From: a virus
Direction: 5' to 3' (one strand)
Length of the DNA: 33,805 bases
Virus record (IMG/VR): IMGVR_UViG_3300035701_001649
Span: 1 to 33,805 of that record
In this document: positions 29,931 through 33,805 of the stretch, one piece after another
Layout of the letters: every line of letters begins with the position of its first letter
Position numbering within the stretch: the stretch's first letter is position 1
The notes under the pieces: model-generated
The model's database searches: none
Told to the model about the DNA's origin: nothing
The model's input: the letters and a program-made list of their open reading frames with translations, nothing else
Program-made: the position numbers and the translations under genes

Positions 29931-31109
29931 ATGCAAGAAATATCCAAAAAAGATTTACTATCTCTTATAGTTGAAACAAATCAACAGGTTGATGAATTTG
30001 CTGACTGGAAGAAAATGAGGGGTGAGGTTAAAAAGTTTGAAAAGATTTTGGATGACCAAAATAATTTGGTTGGATGGAACATCAAAGGAACGCCAATCTT
30101 ATTTACCTGTGGAAGTGAGATAGATGAGTTCATGGAAACACATGGAAATTTAATTGAACAATTAAAGGAAAAATTTGGAGATTCGTTGAAATGGGAACAA
30201 GGTAATCTTCCCGGTTGTCAACCAAGAAGAAAAATGAGTGTTAAAAATTTTCCAGATGAGCCCGGTGGTAAAGTAAGATCTAAGAAGATTGTAACAAGTT
30301 GGACAGGTCCCGAAACCAATATGAAAGCCAGAGAGAGGATTTTAAGAAAATTGAACGGATTAATTGTTGAAAAATTGGAAAATCCGGAGGTTACAAAACA
30401 CCTTGAGTTATGTAGTATTCCAACAATTAAGGGTAGAGAAAGAACCCACATCGACAGGTATAGTGAAATAAGTAATGAAAAAATCATATATAAGACTCAC
30501 ACATTTAATTCTTATCAAAGTGCTCAGGATTTCTTGAAAGCGGTTATGGGTAGAATTAGGGGGCAAGTACCTGAGAATATGAAAACATATTATCTGGCAA
30601 GACAATTCAACAAAATATATAAACATTGGGAAGAAACAAAAAAGAATAAAAAAGAATATCAGGGATTAACCGACATTTATCAATTGGAAAAATATGGATT
30701 AACCGAAGATAATTTGGATGTTACCGTTGCCATGTTCTTAGAAATTCAAGGTCAATTGGTTAATAATTCATATAATTGGGTAATTAAATTAAACACACAA
30801 CACGGTAAGAAACTTCATGAAGATAAGGTTTTGGCGAATTTGTCACCCGATAAAGAAATAAGAGTATTGAAAAACGCACAACTTGAACCACGTACAAGAT
30901 TAACAGATCAATATACCGCATTGGATTCTTTATCAATTGTCCAATCTTTAATTGAGGGATTAGATGAGTTAGTAGAAAAGATTATGGCGATTAATCCGAA
31001 AGAAGCGTTGAAATTGGCCAATTTAAAAAGATATGACGTACAAAAACAAGCTAACGAGGGTGAAATAAATAAATTGATTAAAAATGTAATAAAGGAAATT
31101 AAAAAGTAA
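29931..31109 (+). CDS. Putative virion protein with capsid-targeting-like N-terminus, unknown fold
   Basis: This 392-residue protein begins KKDLLSLIVETNQQ, with I-V-E (13-15) matching the I/L-x-E site cut by T4-type prohead proteases. The rest is polar and helix-rich: PGCQPRRKM and KVRSKKIVTSW in the first third, several charged helices in the centre, and a C-terminus EINKLIKNVIKEIKK that echoes the leader pattern. I recognise no enzymatic motif. A strong terminator follows 6 nt after the stop. Together with its neighbours it may be a late structural or internal head protein; this is inference. Confidence 0.5.
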   Translation: MQEISKKDLLSLIVETNQQVDEFADWKKMRGEVKKFEKILDDQNNLVGWNIKGTPILFTCGSEIDEFMETHGNLIEQLKEKFGDSLKWEQGNLPGCQPRRKMSVKNFPDEPGGKVRSKKIVTSWTGPETNMKARERILRKLNGLIVEKLENPEVTKHLELCSIPTIKGRERTHIDRYSEISNEKIIYKTHTFNSYQSAQDFLKAVMGRIRGQVPENMKTYYLARQFNKIYKHWEETKKNKKEYQGLTDIYQLEKYGLTEDNLDVTVAMFLEIQGQLVNNSYNWVIKLNTQHGKKLHEDKVLANLSPDKEIRVLKNAQLEPRTRLTDQYTALDSLSIVQSLIEGLDELVEKIMAINPKEALKLANLKRYDVQKQANEGEINKLIKNVIKEIKK

Positions 31110-31115
31110 AAAGAG

Positions 31116-31141
31116 TCCCCGAAAAATCGGGGATTTTTTTT
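31116..31141 (+). terminator. Rho-independent terminator after the 392-residue protein gene
   Basis: TCCCCGA (31116-31122), loop AAAA, TCGGGGA (31127-31133), then eight T. The perfect GC-rich 7-bp stem and T run make this one of the clearest terminators in the window. It separates the unit ending at 31109 from the promoter just downstream. Confidence 0.92.
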
Positions 31142-31142
31142 A

Positions 31143-31174
31143 TTTGATTGTTTGAAAATAATTACATATCTTTG
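31143..31174 (+). promoter_or_regulatory. Bacteroidota-type promoter, leaderless type, for the phosphoesterase
   Basis: TTTG at 31143-31146, 20 nt, then TATCTTTG at 31167-31174, both full consensus. The ATG at 31181 is 6 nt past the box, so the start codon would lie at or near the first transcribed base. It follows directly after the terminator T run. Confidence 0.8.
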
Positions 31175-31180
31175 TATTAT

Positions 31181-31837
31181 ATGATAAAAATAGAAGACGA
31201 TATTAATGTGTGGATTGGGGCAGATTCTCATTATGGCCACAAGAATATCTGTAGAGGAGTGACTTCGTGGCGGATGCCAGACGGTTCAATACCCGTTTCA
31301 CAGACTAGAGATTTTAGAAGTATTGAAGAAATGAATGAAACCATAATCAGAAACATTAATGATAATGTGGGTCAGGATGATGTGTTTATACACGTTGGAG
31401 ATTGGTCTTTTGGCGGTTATGAGAATATCCGTATATTCTGGGACAGGCTCATCTGTAAAAATATCCATTTAATTTATGGTAATCACGATCACCACATCGA
31501 AAATAACCGGGGCGGATGTCAGGGATTGTTTAAAAGTGTTTCATACTATAATACAGTCCAATACAGGGGTGAAACCATAGAATTGTTGCATTATCCCATC
31601 ACATCGTGGAACGGTCTCAGAAAAGGTCGTATTCACGTACATGGACATTGTCATTTACCCCCCAGTAAGAAGATTTCTGGCGGTCGCAGAATTGATTGTG
31701 GTTTTGATGGGCATCCCGAATTCAGGCCATATGACCTATACCGGGAAATTATTGTTCCAATGAAAAAAATACCCATTAGTTCTGAGTTAGGGGGACATGA
31801 CCATCACATAGATGAAATGGTGGGGGTTATAGGTTAA
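31181..31837 (+). CDS. Calcineurin-like metallophosphoesterase
   Basis: I start at ATG 31181 (218 residues); an upstream TTG would lie inside the promoter. Metal-binding motifs are in order: ADSHYGH (D15, H17), HVGDWSFGG (D74), YGNHDHH (N101, H102) and HVHGHCH near residue 165. The spacing fits small phage and bacterial phosphoesterases that act on nucleotides, nucleic-acid ends or phosphoproteins. The substrate is unknown. The C-terminal extension (SSELGGHDHHIDEM) adds a further His cluster that is not part of the standard fold. It has its own promoter. Confidence 0.88.
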   Translation: MIKIEDDINVWIGADSHYGHKNICRGVTSWRMPDGSIPVSQTRDFRSIEEMNETIIRNINDNVGQDDVFIHVGDWSFGGYENIRIFWDRLICKNIHLIYGNHDHHIENNRGGCQGLFKSVSYYNTVQYRGETIELLHYPITSWNGLRKGRIHVHGHCHLPPSKKISGGRRIDCGFDGHPEFRPYDLYREIIVPMKKIPISSELGGHDHHIDEMVGVIG

Positions 31838-31855
31838 AAACTAAAATTTACACAT

Positions 31856-32062
31856 ATGTCTAATGATTCAAACACAAGTAATGGACTGGGATTAGGTACG
31901 ATACTTTTTCTCATTTTTTTGGTGTTAAAATTAACACACAACATTGATTGGTCTTGGTGGTGGGTGACATCTCCCTTATGGATCGGAGCAGCAATCGGTA
32001 TTGTTTTTATTTTAATTGTTTTTAGGGTAACATTTTCCTCAAAGAAACGAAGAAATCGATAA
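31856..32062 (+). CDS. Small two-pass membrane protein (Fragile-X-F-like phage protein)
   Basis: The 68-residue product matches the small phage/bacterial membrane family often labelled 'transmembrane Fragile-X-F protein': LGTILFLIFLVLKLTHNIDW (first helix), SWWWVTSPLWIGAAIGIVFI (second helix) and a basic tail, KKRRNR. The pattern 'FLVLKL...IDWSWWWV-SPLW' is very characteristic. The protein would sit in the inner membrane with both ends probably cytoplasmic. Its function is unknown; the family name refers to sequence resemblance only. It starts 18 nt after the phosphoesterase stop. Confidence 0.8.
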   Translation: MSNDSNTSNGLGLGTILFLIFLVLKLTHNIDWSWWWVTSPLWIGAAIGIVFILIVFRVTFSSKKRRNR

Positions 32063-32079
32063 CTTCTTCTCTTTTGAGA

Positions 32080-32087
32080 TATTTATA
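32080..32087 (+). promoter_or_regulatory. TATTTATA box before the 72-residue gene
   Basis: TATTTATA lies 12 nt before the ATG at 32100, matching the box before the lysin gene at 28403. The surrounding GATATTTATAT is also shared with that site. It is a candidate phage-specific promoter element. Confidence 0.3.
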
Positions 32088-32099
32088 TGTAAATAAGAT

Positions 32100-32318
32100 A
32101 TGCCAAAGATTATTAAGATAAAAGAATCCGATATAAGGAAAATAGCGAGAAACATAATCAAAGAACAATTTGGTGATTTCGATACCCAAGTTCAACCAGA
32201 GGAATTACCAAATGATCCTGAAATTGAACTAACCTTAGCTCGGGATAAAAATGGTGTATTCTATGTTTTAAAAAACGCTCAGAACGGAACCCCCGAAGTT
32301 GTTGCAAAGGCACGATAA
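32100..32318 (+). CDS. Small protein with capsid-targeting-like N-terminus
   Basis: The 72-residue product begins PKIIKIKESDIRKIARNIIK followed by EQFGDF. This amphipathic basic helix ending in I-K-E (20-22) recalls N-terminal leaders ('ESDL.RIV..VI.E') that I remember from many proteins of large Bacteroidota phages, and ends in a plausible prohead-protease site. The remainder is short and acidic then mixed (EELPNDPEIELTL, GVFYVLKNAQNGTPEVV), forming perhaps one small beta unit. It would be an internal head protein if the leader idea is right. A terminator follows 25 nt after the stop. Confidence 0.55.
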   Translation: MPKIIKIKESDIRKIARNIIKEQFGDFDTQVQPEELPNDPEIELTLARDKNGVFYVLKNAQNGTPEVVAKAR

Positions 32319-32343
32319 TTTACCCATCTATTCACTAATATAT

Positions 32344-32370
32344 TCCCACAGCAATGTGGGATTTTTTTTT
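32344..32370 (+). terminator. Rho-independent terminator with GNRA tetraloop
   Basis: TCCCACA (32344-32350), loop GCAA, TGTGGGA (32355-32361), then nine T (32362-32370). GCAA is a stable GNRA loop. It closes the small-protein unit and its T run leads directly into the next promoter. Confidence 0.9.
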
Positions 32371-32385
32371 GTCAAAAACTTTCAC

Positions 32386-32393
32386 TATATTTT
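32386..32393 (+). promoter_or_regulatory. -7 box (TATATTTT) before the C5-methyltransferase-like gene
   Basis: TATATTTT at 32386-32393 is followed after 5 nt by the ATG at 32399, as at 13416. No TTTG stands at the normal 19-20 nt distance (one lies 14 nt upstream at 32368-32371), so the -33 element is weak or replaced by the T run of the preceding terminator. Confidence 0.5.
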
Positions 32394-32398
32394 ATACA

Positions 32399-33025
32399 AT
32401 GAAAGTATTGATCGCCTGCGAAGAATCACAAACCGTTTGTAAAGAGTTTAGAAACCTCGGTCATCTAGCATATAGTTGTGATATTTTACCCTGTAGTGGT
32501 GGTCATACAGAATGGCATTATCAATGTGATGTTTTTGATGCTATTAACTCCACAAAATGGGATCTCATAATTGCCCACCCCCCATGTACTTACTTAACTG
32601 TTACTGGTAATAAATGGATGAAACCAGAATTCGCGGAAAGATTTCCCGATAGAAAACAACAAAGAATTGACGCAATAAAATTCTTTATGGATATTTCAAA
32701 TGCTGATTGTGATAAAATCGCCATTGAAAATCCCGTTGGTATCATGAGTACCGAATGGAGAAAACCCGATCAATATATTCATCCATATTATTTTGGAGAT
32801 CCTCACAGTAAAAAGACTGGCTTATGGTTAAAAGGATTACCTTTGTTAATACCAACTAAAATGGTTGAACCAGAAATGTATGTTTATAAGAATGGTAGAA
32901 AGGATCCAATGTGGCATGTGTTGACAATAAAACTACCACCCGATGAAAGGGCAAAAGAAAGAAGTAAAACATTCCCCGGATTTGCGGAACAAATGGCTCT
33001 TCAGTGGGGAGGAAAAATAAATTAA
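32399..33025 (+). CDS. C5-cytosine-methyltransferase-like protein, short
   Basis: I start at ATG 32399 (208 residues) because an upstream in-frame ATG lies within the terminator and promoter. KVLIACEESQTVCKEFRNLG and AYSCDILP resemble the SAM-binding start of DNA cytosine methyltransferases. IIAHPPCTYLTVTGN contains the P-P-C catalytic loop with the nucleophilic Cys, and IAIENPVG stands in the place of the E-N-V motif. The large target-recognition domain is absent, as in the short phage proteins annotated this way. It may methylate DNA or nucleotides, or be a deoxynucleotide-modifying relative. Its stop is 1 nt before the exonuclease gene. Confidence 0.75.
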   Translation: MKVLIACEESQTVCKEFRNLGHLAYSCDILPCSGGHTEWHYQCDVFDAINSTKWDLIIAHPPCTYLTVTGNKWMKPEFAERFPDRKQQRIDAIKFFMDISNADCDKIAIENPVGIMSTEWRKPDQYIHPYYFGDPHSKKTGLWLKGLPLLIPTKMVEPEMYVYKNGRKDPMWHVLTIKLPPDERAKERSKTFPGFAEQMALQWGGKIN

Positions 33026-33026
33026 C

Positions 33027-33698
33027 ATGAAGTATTGTAGCATTGACATCGAAACCTCTGGGCTTGATCCCGAAAAAAATTGTGTCCTATCAATTGGGGC
33101 AATAGTTGAGGACACCGAATTAAAATTACCTTATGAGGATTTACCAAAATTCTCTGGAGCGATTCTTCAACGTGAAATTTTGGGTTCACCAAGAGCAATC
33201 ACAATAAATAAAGAACTGATTGGAATAATTGGTGATTACCTTGAGGGTGATGATGATTTGAAAAAAAGACACGAACAATATTCAGGATATAAATTCTATG
33301 AGAAGGATGATATAATTCCGGCTCTTTTTGATTTTCTTTTTTTAAATCAATCTGACCCCAATTATAAAAGGTCTATTAGTGAACCTGTCCGAATAATTGA
33401 TAAGATCTCATACCCCGCATTGAGTTCTAAAACAAGACCACTAATAATTAACGTTGCTGGTAAAAATTTTGGAACATTTGATAAAATATTTTTACAACAA
33501 CTTCCTTGGTGGAAAAAATTAATTATCGCTAGATTGAGACTACTAGATCCTGCCATTCTCTGTTGTAAATTCAATGAAGACGATACATTACCATCTTTAA
33601 ACATATGTAAGGAACGGATGGGTATTAAGGGAGAGGTGACACACAACGCTTTAGAGGATGCTTGGGATGTAATTCAGGTACTCAGAAATTTCTATTAA
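33027..33698 (+). CDS. DEDDh-type 3'-5' exonuclease
   Basis: This 223-residue protein has the four acidic exonuclease motifs: CSIDIETSGLDPE (D7, E9), NVAGKNFGTFDKIFL in the centre (third Asp), and THNALEDAWDVIQVL at the C-terminus (H206, D211), which makes it the DEDDh subclass of oligoribonuclease, RNase T and DnaQ-like proofreading enzymes. Large insertions between motif I and the middle Asp (about residues 60-140) are unlike compact bacterial RNase T. Phages use such enzymes for DNA or RNA trimming or proofreading. It follows the methyltransferase-like gene directly and shares its promoter. Confidence 0.88.
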   Translation: MKYCSIDIETSGLDPEKNCVLSIGAIVEDTELKLPYEDLPKFSGAILQREILGSPRAITINKELIGIIGDYLEGDDDLKKRHEQYSGYKFYEKDDIIPALFDFLFLNQSDPNYKRSISEPVRIIDKISYPALSSKTRPLIINVAGKNFGTFDKIFLQQLPWWKKLIIARLRLLDPAILCCKFNEDDTLPSLNICKERMGIKGEVTHNALEDAWDVIQVLRNFY

Positions 33699-33704
33699 AA
33701 TTTT

Positions 33705-33735
33705 TTTGGCGGTTTAAAAAATCATTGTATCTTTG
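33705..33735 (+). promoter_or_regulatory. Consensus Bacteroidota promoter near the right edge
   Basis: TTTG at 33705-33708, 19 nt, then TATCTTTG at 33728-33735, a full match with the same -7 box as at 31167. The next ATG at 33755 follows after 19 nt, giving a short A-rich leader. Confidence 0.8.
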
Positions 33736-33754
33736 TGTTCTAAAAACGAAAAAG

Positions 33755-33805
33755 ATGATAGTTTATGTTGTTTCCGATAATGAGGGTCACATATATGGTG
33801 TGAGG
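33755..33805 (+). CDS. Start of an unidentified gene, truncated by the window edge
   Basis: Seventeen codons are visible (MIVYVVSDNEGHIYG followed by VR), beginning 19 nt after a consensus promoter and open to the window end. The sequence is too short to assign, although the opening strand and SDNEGH turn could start an alpha/beta enzyme. The promoter and an A-rich leader support a real start. Confidence 0.5.
   Translation, partial: MIVYVVSDNEGHIYGVR

Noticed and set aside
31148-31180. An N-terminal extension of the phosphoesterase from TTG 31148
   Set aside because: It would translate the promoter, and the catalytic fold begins after ATG 31181.
1-33805. CRISPR array, tRNA, rRNA, integrase or insertion sequence
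   Set aside because: I looked for repeats with regular spacing, cloverleaf-like segments and transposase or recombinase motifs; the non-coding gaps are too short and none was seen.

Overview
The window reads as an internal stretch of a large, AT-rich (roughly one third GC by eye) tailed double-stranded DNA phage, probably infecting a member of the Bacteroidota. Host evidence: several promoters match the Bacteroidota form TTTG-N19/20-TAnnTTTG, genes lack obvious Shine-Dalgarno sequences and have A-rich leaders, and the NlpC/P60 gene carries a flavobacterial-looking signal peptide ending in SYSQ. Phage evidence: densely packed genes with 1-50 nt overlaps, virion-type lysin, capsid- and terminase-like proteins, free-standing homing endonucleases, nucleotide-metabolism genes and solitary DNA methyltransferases. 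No integrase, tRNA, rRNA, insertion sequence or CRISPR array was seen, and no gap between genes exceeds about 110 bases.

Left arm (1-11196, minus strand): one long polycistronic unit of start/stop-coupled genes starts at a promoter at 11202-11232. Its first gene is a ribbon-helix-helix protein, followed by a short protein with T4 gp23 (major capsid) motifs. Then come about eleven glycan genes: GT2, GT11, a tandem GT2 protein, GT4, another GT2, a protein with a nucleotidyltransferase-like end, two unclassified glycosyltransferase-like proteins, a TylF-type methyltransferase, a nucleotidyltransferase-HAD fusion, a UDP-galactopyranose-mutase-like flavoprotein and a GT10 gene running off the edge. 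Together they could build and methylate a glycan, perhaps on the virion.

Middle (11265-20057, mostly plus): a Cys-rich small protein on the minus strand, then a DNA methyltransferase, an RHH/GIY-YIG pair, a convergent DUF192 gene, small proteins, a Dam-type methyltransferase with a LAGLIDADG gene grafted on its end, a capsid-like protein, a secreted NlpC/P60 peptidase, a zinc ribbon, a terminase-ATPase look-alike that has lost its catalytic residues, thymidylate synthase and two unknown proteins.

Right arm (20170-33805, plus except one tiny gene): a coiled-coil protein, a VWA protein, a divergent adenylosuccinate synthetase, two tandem PcfJ-like proteins, a putative metalloprotease, a HAD phosphatase, a three-domain peptidoglycan hydrolase, two further proteins with possible prohead-protease-cleaved leaders, a metallophosphoesterase, a C5-methyltransferase-like protein and a DEDDh exonuclease.

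The points most worth following are: (i) a set of promoters whose -7 box lies only 4-6 nt from an ATG, predicting leaderless mRNAs; (ii) miniature or rearranged copies of capsid and terminase domains outside any structural cluster; (iii) the RHH-led glycan operon; (iv) the PcfJ-like pair; and (v) N-terminal peptides ending in I-x-E on three clustered genes. All assignments come from reading the sequence and from memory of protein families; no database search was run.
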